NCBI GenBank assembly: GCA_903875575.1
Contig: CAIQWJ010000049.1
Span: 1-64,000, forward strand
Origin: an uncultured Acidobacteriia bacterium
Lineage (GTDB): Bacteria > Acidobacteriota > Terriglobia > Bryobacterales > Bryobacteraceae
Direction of reading: 5' to 3'
DNA length: 64,000 bases
A program made the translations under genes and the position numbers. Under the pieces are notes generated by a model. It was not told where the DNA came from and did not search any database. It saw only the letters and a list, made by a program, of their open reading frames with translations. Shown one piece after another: positions 11,201-20,800 of this stretch (within the stretch, counting starts at the first letter, position 1; every line of letters starts with the position of its first letter).

Positions 11201-11257
11201 GACGCCGCTCGCGGTGTTGGGATCAAACGGATTCCGGCCCGCCAGCGGCGTCTTTTT
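11201..11257 (+). terminator. Rho-independent terminator
   Basis: A 9-base perfect stem GACGCCGCT (11201-11209) and AGCGGCGTC (11244-11252) closes a 34-base apical region and runs into TTTTT (11251-11257). It ends transcription of the small Gly-rich protein gene. Confidence 0.8.
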
Positions 11258-11361
11258 GCGCTTATAAGTATTTCATTTGCGCGCACAGGTGAAGCAGTGT
11301 AAAAGAGTGTAATCTGACTCCCCCCGGTAACCCTCCGCCCGATGAGATCATCATTCCACAT

Positions 11362-11505
11362 ATGAAAGCTACGCTTCTGGCCGTTATGGCCGTGCTGTGT
11401 TCGTCGGTCAGGCTGTCTGCGGCGTACCGGGCGACAGGCCTGCAGGTGTATTTCAACACAGGCGACCGCGGAGCGCGGACGGTGCCGCTGAATACGGTGA
11501 AGTAG
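11362..11505 (+). CDS. Possible 47-residue secreted peptide
   Basis: ATG 11362 to TAG 11505 encodes MKATLLAVMAVLCSSVRLSA followed by 27 residues ending in Lys. The first 20 residues look like a signal peptide with a cleavage site after LSA. The mature part (about 27 residues, including VYFNTGDRG) matches nothing I know. No clear Shine-Dalgarno sequence is present. It could be a genuine small secreted peptide or the remnant of a longer secreted protein; the signal-peptide-like start resembles that of the 10646 gene. The rest of the 11102-11635 gap holds only the terminator and upstream sequence of the next gene. Confidence 0.35.
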   Translation: MKATLLAVMAVLCSSVRLSAAYRATGLQVYFNTGDRGARTVPLNTVK

Positions 11506-11635
11506 TTGGCACTTTGCTTCATTGATGGGCAATGTATAGAGTGCGGTCGGACCTGGACCTTTGGACTCAACCGACGGCCCGGGTCTTCTGCTGTATGAGT
11601 TGTGGTTCCTGAACAATCGAAGAGGATAGAAATTC

Positions 11636-14600
11636 ATGTTGCGTTCCACCTGTCTGATTTTGCTGATTTTCACGGGAGTTGCATCCGCCGATACCCAAAC
11701 CGGCATTGTGCGTTCCGGTGGGCAGCCCATTCCTGGCGCCACGGTATCGGCCGAATGCGGTACCGAGAGCAAGATTACGACGACCACAGACGATGCCGGG
11801 CGTTATGAGATGGGTGGTCTGCCCTCCACGTCGTGCAAGTACACGGTGCTGATGTTCGGCTTTGAGGCGACGCAGAAGGACGCGGTGACGTCCACGACTC
11901 CGCTGATTTTTGATTTGAAGCAGCAGGCTCGCGCCACGCTTGGTGTGGCACCGAAGCCGGCTTCGGTGATCAGTGCGGCACCGGCACCGGTAGCGGTTCC
12001 CGCTCCGGCGCCCACGCCGGCAGCGCCCGCGCCAACGCCTGACGCTCCCCGGCCCAGCATGGCTGCGGCCCAGGCAGCTGCAAATGCACCGGCGGGCGGC
12101 CGCGGTGGACGGACCGGCGGCCGTGGGGCAACCGGCGGTACAGGTTCGGCAGCGGCGACGGCCGCAGGTGGACGCGGTGGCCGTGGCGGACAGACGCAGG
12201 CAGGCGGACGTGGCGCTGCAGCGGCCCCGCAGGCGGGCTTCACGAGTGTCAACCTGGTGCAGAACGGCGATGTGACAGTGTCGGATGCACCGGCGGCCAG
12301 CATGGCGAGTGCGGCAGAGGGTGGTGTGGCGGCAAGCGACGCCTTTACGGTGAGCGGCACGATTAGCCAAGGCGTGATGGCTCAGGCCGGCGACGGTCTG
12401 GGTATGGGTGGCGCGGGCGGTTTTGGCTTTGGCCAGAATGGGCTGGGTGGCGATCCCTTTGGCGGGGCAGGTGGTGATCCGACGGCGGCTGGCGGCGCGG
12501 GTGGCCGCGGCGGCGGGGCAGGTGGACGCGGCGGCGGTGCGCCGGGTGGCGGACGCGGCGGTGGCGGTGCCGGATTTGCCGGAGGTGGAGCGGGTGGGCG
12601 CGGCGGTGGCGGTGCTGGCGGCGGACGCGGCGGTGCCGGTGGCCGTGGCGGCGGTCGTGGCCCCAATGGTACGACGGCGTTTGGTAACCGTGCCGGTCGT
12701 GGCCGCGGTCCGCAGTGGCAGGCCAGTCTGAATTACACCTTCCAGAATTCCGCGTTGAATGCCCGGCCTTACTCGCTGGCCTCGGCTACGACGAGCGGTT
12801 TGGCTCCGTCAAAGCCGGCAACGGCGAATAACCAGGGTGGTTTCACTCTGGGCGGTCCCATCATGATTCCGAAGACAAAGATTAATCTGAAGAACTCACG
12901 CTGGAATCTGAATGTGACAGGGACGCGCAATCGAACCGGCATTACCAACGTTTCGAGCGTGCCCACAGGAGTCGCAGGCCCGAATGGTTCGGGTTTGCGC
13001 TTTGGAGATTTCTCCAGCCTTGCGGCAACGAACATCATTTACGATCCGCGTACGGGCAATACGGTTCCGTTTGCCAATAACATCATTCCCCAGAGCCTGA
13101 TCAGCAGCCAGGCCGTCGGGTTGCTGAATTACTACCCGACTGCCACTGGCGTCGGCCTTGTCAAGAATTACGAATTCGATGCCAGCAACCCAAGCAACAG
13201 CAATAACGTTTCGGCCACGGTTTCGGATCCGATCACGCCGAAGGATCGCATCAATGTCAATATTTCGGCACAAAGCAGGAATTCGGCCAGCATTCAAACC
13301 TTCGGGTTTAAGGACCCCACCAGCGGCGGCGGTAAGGCGCTGAGTATTTCCTACTCACGAACAATCCGGCCAACGCTGGTCAATAATTTCAGCGTGTCGG
13401 TGAATCGGAACAACACGAACAACTCTTCTTATTTTTCGACTCTTGGAATCAACGTCGCCGCGCAGGACGGGATTAACGGCGTGCTGGCGACGCCGGCGAC
13501 TTACGGACCGCCCTCGCTGAGCTTCCAGAATTTTGCCGGCCTTTCAGATGGCTATCCTTCCACGAACCATTCGGCGACGTTCTCGCTGACCGACTCCATT
13601 ACAAAATCGAAGGGCAAGCACAACATGTCGTTTGGCCTGACCGGCTCGAAGCGGGAATCGAATTCGCTCGTGGCGAACAACGCCCGCGGTTCCTTCAGCT
13701 TTACTGGTGTGAGTACGCAGCAGATCGTCAACGGCAGCCCGGTCCCGAAAGGAACAGGCTATGACATGGCCGACTTCCTGCTTGGCTTGCCGGCATCCAC
13801 TTCCATTGTTCATTATCTGAACGGAAACGACATGTTCTACTACCGGCAGAACACCGCCGCCGCCTACGCCAACGACGATTACCGTCTCAATACCCGAGTG
13901 ACCATCAACGCAGGCCTGCGCTGGGAATTCTACGCGCCGCAGACCGAAAAATACGGTCACATGGCCAATCTCGAATTCTCGCCGGACGGAACCGGAGTCA
14001 ACGTGGTAACGCCTGGCCAGACTTATAAGTACGGGGGCGGTACGGTACCGAACGGGCTTATCAGTCCGCAATATGGCATGTTTGAGCCGCAGTTTGGCTT
14101 TGCCGCAAAGCCCTGGACCAAACGCGCTATCGTATTCCGCGGCGGCTACGGCATTCGCTATGACGGCGGAGCGCTGGCACAGCAGGGGAACAAAATGACG
14201 ATTCAGCCGCCCTTCGTGCAGTCGGTGAGTCTCACTCCGGCCCAGGCCCTCAACTATACGGGGAACGTGCTGACCCTGCAGAATGGCTTTCCCACACTGC
14301 CGCTCTCGACGATTACCAACAGCTACGGCGTGAGTCCTAATTACAAAGCGGCCATGGCGCAACAATGGAACGCCATCATCCAGTACACGCTGGGCAGATC
14401 CTATGTGATTCAGGCTTCTTATTTCGGAACTAAAGGTACTAACCTGGATGTGCTGCTGGGACCGAACCGCGCTACCCCCGGTCCCGCCGCCACGCTCACC
14501 AGTCGCGTGCCGGTTCCCAACGCGCTCACCACTATCCAGTTCGATAAGCCAATCGGCGATTCCATCAACCACACAGGCCAGGCGCAGGTTACGCGACGTC

Positions 14601-15238
14601 TGGCGAAGGGGTTTGGCGCTGGTGTCACGTATACGCTTCAGAAAACGATTTCGGACTCTTCTATCCTGGGTACCGGCGTAGTCCAGATCGAAAACAACAT
14701 TCTCGCGGAGCGGGCCGTTACCACGGCTCCCCATCAGGATCTGGCCGTGACGTTTAACTACCAGTCGCTCGCCACCAACCAGAAGAGCCAGTTCTACTGG
14801 AACCTGATTCGCGGCTGGCAACTGCAAGGCAGCTATGACGTGAATTCCGGAAACCCCTCTACCGCGACCCTGGCGACCGATCCTTCCGGGACCGGTATTA
14901 TCGGCGCGGCGCGCGCCAACGCCACGGGATTATCCGTCACCGATGGCACCGGGTATTTCAATACCGCTGCCTTCGCGCTGGTACCTGCGGGAACTTACGG
15001 GACAGCCGGTCGCAACACGATTCCCGGCATCGTGAATTTCACGATCCGTGCTTCGGCGATGCGGTCGTTCCGTCTGGGCGAACGGCATCGGCTGGCGCTG
15101 ACCTTAAACACCACCAACCCGCTGAATCACGTTTCCATTACCGGCTTCGGGACGCAGTTTGGTTCCAATACCTTCGGAATCGCAACCAGAGCGGGTGCGA
15201 TGCGCAACGTTTCCGCGCAGGCGAGGTTTACATTCTGA
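11636..15238 (+). CDS. TonB-type outer-membrane barrel protein with CarboxypepD_reg domain and Gly/Arg-rich tract, copy 1
   Basis: A 1,200-residue outer-membrane protein of the acidobacterial Oar-like group. Signal peptide MLRSTCLILLIFTGVASA; then a carboxypeptidase-regulatory-like beta domain (GQPIPGATVSAECGT, ending near residue 100); an Ala/Pro-rich linker; a Gly/Arg-rich tract (about residues 150-345); then a barrel beginning with RGPQWQASLNYTFQNSALNARPYS and GGPIMIPKTKINLKN. The C-terminus NVSAQARFTF ends in Phe, the usual outer-membrane assembly signal. No recognisable plug domain lies between the regulatory domain and the barrel; the Gly/Arg tract occupies its place. GAGGATAG precedes ATG 11636. 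The stop overlaps the next frame (TGATG). A paralogue lies at 17830. Substrate unknown. Confidence 0.88.
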   Translation: MLRSTCLILLIFTGVASADTQTGIVRSGGQPIPGATVSAECGTESKITTTTDDAGRYEMGGLPSTSCKYTVLMFGFEATQKDAVTSTTPLIFDLKQQARATLGVAPKPASVISAAPAPVAVPAPAPTPAAPAPTPDAPRPSMAAAQAAANAPAGGRGGRTGGRGATGGTGSAAATAAGGRGGRGGQTQAGGRGAAAAPQAGFTSVNLVQNGDVTVSDAPAASMASAAEGGVAASDAFTVSGTISQGVMAQAGDGLGMGGAGGFGFGQNGLGGDPFGGAGGDPTAAGGAGGRGGGAGGRGGGAPGGGRGGGGAGFAGGGAGGRGGGGAGGGRGGAGGRGGGRGPNGTTAFGNRAGRGRGPQWQASLNYTFQNSALNARPYSLASATTSGLAPSKPATANNQGGFTLGGPIMIPKTKINLKNSRWNLNVTGTRNRTGITNVSSVPTGVAGPNGSGLRFGDFSSLAATNIIYDPRTGNTVPFANNIIPQSLISSQAVGLLNYYPTATGVGLVKNYEFDASNPSNSNNVSATVSDPITPKDRINVNISAQSRNSASIQTFGFKDPTSGGGKALSISYSRTIRPTLVNNFSVSVNRNNTNNSSYFSTLGINVAAQDGINGVLATPATYGPPSLSFQNFAGLSDGYPSTNHSATFSLTDSITKSKGKHNMSFGLTGSKRESNSLVANNARGSFSFTGVSTQQIVNGSPVPKGTGYDMADFLLGLPASTSIVHYLNGNDMFYYRQNTAAAYANDDYRLNTRVTINAGLRWEFYAPQTEKYGHMANLEFSPDGTGVNVVTPGQTYKYGGGTVPNGLISPQYGMFEPQFGFAAKPWTKRAIVFRGGYGIRYDGGALAQQGNKMTIQPPFVQSVSLTPAQALNYTGNVLTLQNGFPTLPLSTITNSYGVSPNYKAAMAQQWNAIIQYTLGRSYVIQASYFGTKGTNLDVLLGPNRATPGPAATLTSRVPVPNALTTIQFDKPIGDSINHTGQAQVTRRLAKGFGAGVTYTLQKTISDSSILGTGVVQIENNILAERAVTTAPHQDLAVTFNYQSLATNQKSQFYWNLIRGWQLQGSYDVNSGNPSTATLATDPSGTGIIGAARANATGLSVTDGTGYFNTAAFALVPAGTYGTAGRNTIPGIVNFTIRASAMRSFRLGERHRLALTLNTTNPLNHVSITGFGTQFGSNTFGIATRAGAMRNVSAQARFTF

Positions 15239-15285
15239 TGTTTCACCAGTTGACGTTCGACACAGTAAAAGGGCAGATCACCACC

Positions 15286-17520
15286 ATGAAGCGGACACTC
15301 ATCTTCGGCCTCACATTCATCCTGGCGCTCGGCAACCTTCCGGCGCAGGAACCGCTTACCATCCGGGTCAACACCACGCTCGTCATTATCGACGTGGCGG
15401 TGAAGGACAAATCCGGAAAGGTCGTTGAAGATCTCAAGAAGAATGACTTCACGCTGACCGAAGACGGCAAGGCGCAGCAGATCGCGGTCTTCGACTTCCA
15501 GAAACTGGATATGGAAACCGCTCCGCCCGTACCGGCCGTGAAAGCGGTCAATGCAACTCCCGCCACGCCTGCCGCACCGGCGAAACCCGCCTCTATCAGT
15601 GGGTCCATCGCTCAATCGTCCCAGCCGGCGGGTGCCGCCGCGGCCAAAACCACCGCTGCCGTGGCCGTCAAGCCTGGTACCGCGCAGCCCATCATCCGCT
15701 ATCAGGATCGCCGTCTGGTCGCCATGCTTTTCGACATGAGCACCATGGCCGTGGCGGAACAGATCCGCGTGCAGAAGACGGCCATCGACTTTATTCACAA
15801 AGATCTGAAGCCTGCCGATCTGGTCTGCGTGATGATCGCCACCAGCGGTCCGCTGGAAATCTCGCAGGACTTTACGGACGACAAAGACGCGCTGGAAGCG
15901 GCGGTCAAGAAGTTCCATATCGGCGAAGGTTCAGACCTGGCGGACAGCCTGGGTTCGGGCGACGCGACCGACGACAATACGTTCAGCGCGGACCAGTCGG
16001 AATTCGACATCTTCAACGTGGATAAGAAACTGACCACGATTGAAACGGCAGCCAAGCTCCTCGCCGGGTTCCCTGAAAAAAAGGCGCTGATGTATTTCTC
16101 CGGCGGCATCACGCAGTCGGGCAGTGACAATCAGGCCGAACTGATGAAGCTGATCAATACGGCGAAGAAGTCGAACGTTGCGATCTATCCGATCGACGCG
16201 CGCGGTATGACGGCTTCCGCCCCGGGTGGCGATGCTTCCACAAAGTCGGGCAGTGGTTCCAGTTTGTTCACCGGGAGTGCTACCGGCGGGCGTGGCGGTG
16301 GGCGCGGTGGCGCGGCGAACGACACCGCGCAGGAAACGCTTGCGACCATGGCGGCGGATACCGGCGGCAAACTGTTCGCCGAAGACAATGACCTCACGGT
16401 CGGTCTGGAACAGGCCCGCGACGACATTGGCAGCTACTACATCCTCGGCTACTACAGTACGAATAACAAGCAGGATGGCAAATACCGGACCGTCAGCGTG
16501 AAACTCGGCAGGGCGGATGTCGCTTCGGCCAAGCTCGATTACAAACACGGGTACTTCGCGGACAAGGAGTTCGGCAAGTTCACCTCGCAGGACAAGGAAG
16601 ACCAGTTACAGCAGGCGCTCATTCTGGGAGATCCCATTACGGATTTGACGCTCGCGGCGGAAGTGAACTACTTCCGACTGGCGCGCGACCGCTATTTTGT
16701 GCCCTTCAGCGTAAAGATTCCGGGTTCGGAAATCGCGCTCGCCAAGACGAAGGGTAACGCGAAGACGGATCTGGATTTCGTCGGACAATTGCTTGATAGT
16801 AAAGACAAGATGGCCGGGGTGGTTCGCGACGGAATCACGATTCCGCTGGCGCAATCCACGGTGGCCGAACTCAATAACAGGACGATCGCTTACGATACGG
16901 GCTTCACTGTGGCACCGGGGACCTATAAACTCAAATTCCTGACACGTGAAAATGAAACCGGCAAGATGGGAACCTACGAAACCAAAATCGTGATCCCGGA
17001 TCTGGCCGCCGATCAGCCGGCAAGAGTCAAGACCAGCACCATCGTGCTGAGCAGTCAGCGTCAGCCGCTGAAGGCTGCGCTGGCGAAGGCGGACCCCAAC
17101 AGTAAAGTGGCGGAGTCCAACCCGCTGGTGGAGCAAGGCCAGCAACTGGTTCCGAGCATCACCCGTGTATTCCGCAAGGACCAGAACCTGTTTGTCTATA
17201 TGGAAGTCTATGATCCGGTGCTGGATGCGGAGCAGAAGCCGAGCGTGGCGGCCACCCTCGCGTTCTACCGCGGCAAGACCAAGCTGTTTGAATCCGAACC
17301 GGTACATCTGGACGCATTCATCCCACAGCGTGGTCAAACGCTGCCGGTGAAGTTCCAGGTGCCGCTTTCGAAGCTGCCGACTGGCGTTTACACCTGCCAG
17401 ATCAGCCTGATGGATGAAAACGGCCAGAAGTTTGGCTTCCAGCGTGCTGAAATCAAGGTGCTCCCGGCGCAGAACGCAGCGGGTGCGGCACCAGCGGCAG
17501 CAAAACCGGCAGGCTTCTGA
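15286..17520 (+). CDS. Secreted VWFA-related protein (TIGR03436 type), copy 1
   Basis: A 744-residue exported protein. Signal peptide MKRTLIFGLTFILALGNLPAQ. A beta domain follows with the family signature VNTTLVIIDVAVKDKSGKVV and DFTLTEDGK; an Ala/Pro linker; then a von Willebrand A-like domain in which the metal site reads LFDMSTM (Asp150), so the second Ser of DxSxS is replaced by Met; a Gly/Arg tract near 330; and the family end YYILGYY-N-DGKYR. The last 300 residues form further beta domains (FRKDQNLFVYMEVYDP). ATG 15286 fits the signal peptide; an upstream ATG 15238 overlaps the receptor stop codon. It is directly downstream of the barrel gene and probably co-transcribed; a terminator follows. 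Protein binding at the cell surface is inferred. Confidence 0.9.
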   Translation: MKRTLIFGLTFILALGNLPAQEPLTIRVNTTLVIIDVAVKDKSGKVVEDLKKNDFTLTEDGKAQQIAVFDFQKLDMETAPPVPAVKAVNATPATPAAPAKPASISGSIAQSSQPAGAAAAKTTAAVAVKPGTAQPIIRYQDRRLVAMLFDMSTMAVAEQIRVQKTAIDFIHKDLKPADLVCVMIATSGPLEISQDFTDDKDALEAAVKKFHIGEGSDLADSLGSGDATDDNTFSADQSEFDIFNVDKKLTTIETAAKLLAGFPEKKALMYFSGGITQSGSDNQAELMKLINTAKKSNVAIYPIDARGMTASAPGGDASTKSGSGSSLFTGSATGGRGGGRGGAANDTAQETLATMAADTGGKLFAEDNDLTVGLEQARDDIGSYYILGYYSTNNKQDGKYRTVSVKLGRADVASAKLDYKHGYFADKEFGKFTSQDKEDQLQQALILGDPITDLTLAAEVNYFRLARDRYFVPFSVKIPGSEIALAKTKGNAKTDLDFVGQLLDSKDKMAGVVRDGITIPLAQSTVAELNNRTIAYDTGFTVAPGTYKLKFLTRENETGKMGTYETKIVIPDLAADQPARVKTSTIVLSSQRQPLKAALAKADPNSKVAESNPLVEQGQQLVPSITRVFRKDQNLFVYMEVYDPVLDAEQKPSVAATLAFYRGKTKLFESEPVHLDAFIPQRGQTLPVKFQVPLSKLPTGVYTCQISLMDENGQKFGFQRAEIKVLPAQNAAGAAPAAAKPAGF

Positions 17521-17577
17521 AGGCTGTAGCCCGAGGCCATAGCCCGGAACCGGGCGACGGATGTCATCTAACAAAGG

Positions 17578-17609
17578 CGAGGTCAGCAGGTCCCTGCCGA
17601 CCTCGTTTT
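17578..17609 (+). terminator. Rho-independent terminator after module copy 1
   Basis: CGAGGTC (17578-17584) pairs with GACCTCG (17599-17605), with GCAG/CTGC extending the stem inside, followed by TTTT. The rest of the 17521-17829 gap holds the promoter of module copy 2 and no gene. Confidence 0.75.
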
Positions 17610-17767
17610 GCGTGGCGGTGTCCTGCCCGCAGAGGTGAAGTTTCCGTCTTTTGGGGCGAACGCCCCTGAAAACGCTGTTTTTGCGATCAATCCGGCCCGT
17701 CCGTGGCTCCCCCATTGTAAACAAACGCAATGACTTAAGGGACTTTTGTAAAAGGTTGCAACGGATG

Positions 17768-17796
17768 TGCAGAACCGGCCCGGATGCCAATATAAT
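17768..17796 (+). promoter_or_regulatory. Sigma-70-type promoter of module copy 2
   Basis: A perfect -10 box TATAAT (17791-17796) and a -35 TGCAGA (17768-17773), 17 bases apart, upstream of the receptor start at 17830. The same TGCAGA-N17-TATA arrangement stands before the gene at 36531. Confidence 0.75.
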
Positions 17797-17829
17797 CGTA
17801 ACGTGTTCCAATTGAAGGGAAAATTTTCT

Positions 17830-20800
17830 ATGTTGCGATCCACATGCGTCGCTTTGTTCGTTTTTGCGGGAATAGCCGCTGCCGATGTCCAGAGCGGCGT
17901 GGTCCGTTCCGGCGGGCAGCCGATTCCCGGCGCCACGGTAACAGCCCAGTGCGGCACCGATAAGATTCCGACGGTCACCGATGATGCGGGCCGCTTTGAA
18001 ATCGGTGGCTTGCCCTCAACCTCCTGCAAGTATACGGTTTTGATTTTCGGTTTTGAACCGCTTCAGAAAGATGCGGCGGCTTCATCTACTCCACTCACTC
18101 TCGATCTGACTCTTCAGGGACATGCCAGCGTGCCGGTTGCTCCCGGCGCGGCCCCCGCTCCGGTTAAGGCCCCCGCGGCTCCGGTCGTAACGGCGGTTCC
18201 AGCGACTCCGGCTCCCGGTGCTCCGGCGGCCCCGGCGGCTCCGATGCCGACTATGGCGGGACGTGGCGCGGTGATGGCCAATAATGGTCGCGGTGCCCAG
18301 CCAGCAGCTGGTGGTCGCGGCGCGGCTGCGGCAGGCGGTCGTGGCGGACAGGGTGGAGGTCGCGGCGGCTTCCAGAGCCTCAGCCTGACAACGAACGGCG
18401 ACGTCCTCGCCTCTGATGCTCCCGCCTCGGTAGTCGGCGGTGACACCGGCGGCGGTGCTGGCGCGGGTGATGCCTTTACCATTAACGGCACCGTAAGCTC
18501 CGGCGTTCAGGCACAGCCCGGCGACGGCTTTGGTGGTGGTCCCGGCGGCTTTGGTTTTGGCGCAGGTGGCCCGGGTGGCATCGGTGGTGATTTTGGCGGT
18601 CAGGGTGGTCCTGGCGGACGCGGTGGCGATAACGGCGGCGGTGGTGGTCGCGGCGGCGGTCAGGGCGGTCCCGGCGGTGGTGGTGGCGGCTTTGGTGCCC
18701 CCGGCGGTGGCGGCGGTGGTCGCGGCGGTGGCGGCGGCTTCGGCGGCCCCGGCGGTGGTGGACGTGGCGGTCCTGGCGGTCCTGGTGGCGGTCGTGGTCC
18801 CAACGGCGTGACGGCGTTTGGCAATCGTGCCGGTCGCGGACGTGGCCCGCAATGGCAGGCCAGCGTCAACTATAACTTCGCCAATTCCGTACTGAATGCG
18901 CGCCCCTACTCGCTCCAGTCGGCATCGACGAACGGTGTGGTTCAGGCCAAGGCTCAAACGGCCAATAACAATTTCGGCCTAACGCTGGGCGGTCCCATCA
19001 TGATTCCGAAAACGAAGATCAATCTGAAGAATTCGCGCTGGAACCTGAACTACACGGGGTCGCGCAATACGGTCGGTGTGAATCCGCTCTCGAGCGTGCC
19101 CACGGCAGCCTTTAAGTCCGGAGACTTCTCCAGCCTGCTCGGAACAACCACAATTTACCAGCCGGGCGGCCTGATTCCGTTCCAGAACAATATCATTACT
19201 CCCAGTCTGATCAGCCCGGCGGCAACGGCGTTGCTCAAGTTCTATCCGGATCCCACGGGCACCGGTCTGAAGAACAACTACCAGCTGATCGGCAGCAATC
19301 CGAGTAACAGCAACAATATCAATTTCACCCTGAGCGATCCGCTCACGACGAAAGATCGTATTAACCTCAACCTCTCTTACCAGAGCCGCAGTTCGACCAG
19401 CGAGCAGGCCTTCGGTTACCTGGATCCTACCAACGGAAATGGTGGCAACCTTTCGCTCACCTATTCGAAGACGATTCGCCCCACCCTGGTGAACTCTCTC
19501 TCCGTTGGCATTAACCGCAACGTGACGAACGCCCTCTCGTTCTTCTCCAATGGAGTAAATGTGGCTGGCCAACTTGGTATCAACGGCGTGCTGGCGACGC
19601 CTGCGACCTACGGGCCGCCGTCGCTGAGTCTGACAAACTTCTCCGGCCTCAATGACGGCACACCGTCCCAAAGCCATGCGACGACCCTGAATTTCAGCGA
19701 TTCCGTTGTGAAATCTCTGGGCAAACATAACCTGACGTTTGGCGTCACAGGCAGTTCCCGCGCCACCAACTCGCTTACGGCCAGTAACGCCCGCGGCAGT
19801 TTTGGTTTCACCGGCATCAATACGGAACAGGTGGTCAATGGCGTTCCCACCAGTTCGCTGGCGAATCCCACCGGATACGATCTGGCCGACCTCCTGCTGG
19901 GGGTGCCAAACTCGGCTTCGGTGACACAGTACCTCAACGGGAATAATACTTTTTACTATCGGCAAAAGACGGGTGCCGCGTACGCGAGCGATGACTACCG
20001 CCTTACTACGGCACTGACTCTGAGTCTCGGACTGCGTTGGGAGTTCTTCGGTCCTCAAACCGAAAAGTACAACCACATGGCAAACCTGGAATTCGCGCCC
20101 GGTGGTGGCAACGTCAGTGTTGTTACTCCCGGCATGCTGGACGCACTCGGCAACGGCAGCGTACCGAACGGCCTCATCAGGCCCGACTTCAAAATGGTGG
20201 AGCCCCGTTTGGGCTTTGCCTGGAAGCCCTGGTCCAAGCGCGCGATCGTTTTCCGCGGCGGCTACGGTATTGCATACAACGGCGGCTCAATCGCGCAGAT
20301 CGGAAGCAAGCTGACGATTCAGCCTCCCTTCGTGCAGACTCTCAGTCTGAATACAACGACGACTCCCGGGCTGACCATCCTCAATGGACTGGTGGCACCG
20401 GCGGGAACGTCGGTCACGAACTCGTACGGCGTAGATCCGAATTACATCCCGGCCAGAGCGCAATCCTGGAACGCGAGCACGCAGTACACCTTTAAGACGT
20501 CTTACGTCTTCCAGTTGAGTTACTACGGCGCTAAGGGCGACAACCTCGATGTCCTCCAGGGGCCGAACCGGCGAGCCCTCGGCGGCACGGTGCTCCCCTA
20601 TCCCAAGGCGCTCTCCACGGTTCAGTTCAATCAATCCATCGGCAATTCGATCGGTCACAGCGGTACGGCTCAGCTGAACCGCCGCTTCGCTCGCGGCCTC
20701 TCCGGTCTTGCAACCTACACCCTCTCGAAGACTCTCTCTGATTCTTCGATCCTGGGTAGCGGTGTGGTGCAGATTCAGAATAATCTGCTGGCCGAACGCG

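Noticed and set aside
11506-11520. Sequence resembling a sigma-54 promoter (TTGGCAC and TTGC)
   Set aside because: The GG and GC pairs are 8 rather than 12 bases apart, so they do not fit a sigma-54 site.
12382-12666. Repeated Gly-codon sequence that could look like a repeat array or CRISPR-like region
   Set aside because: It is in-frame Gly/Arg-rich coding sequence with irregular unit length and no spacers.
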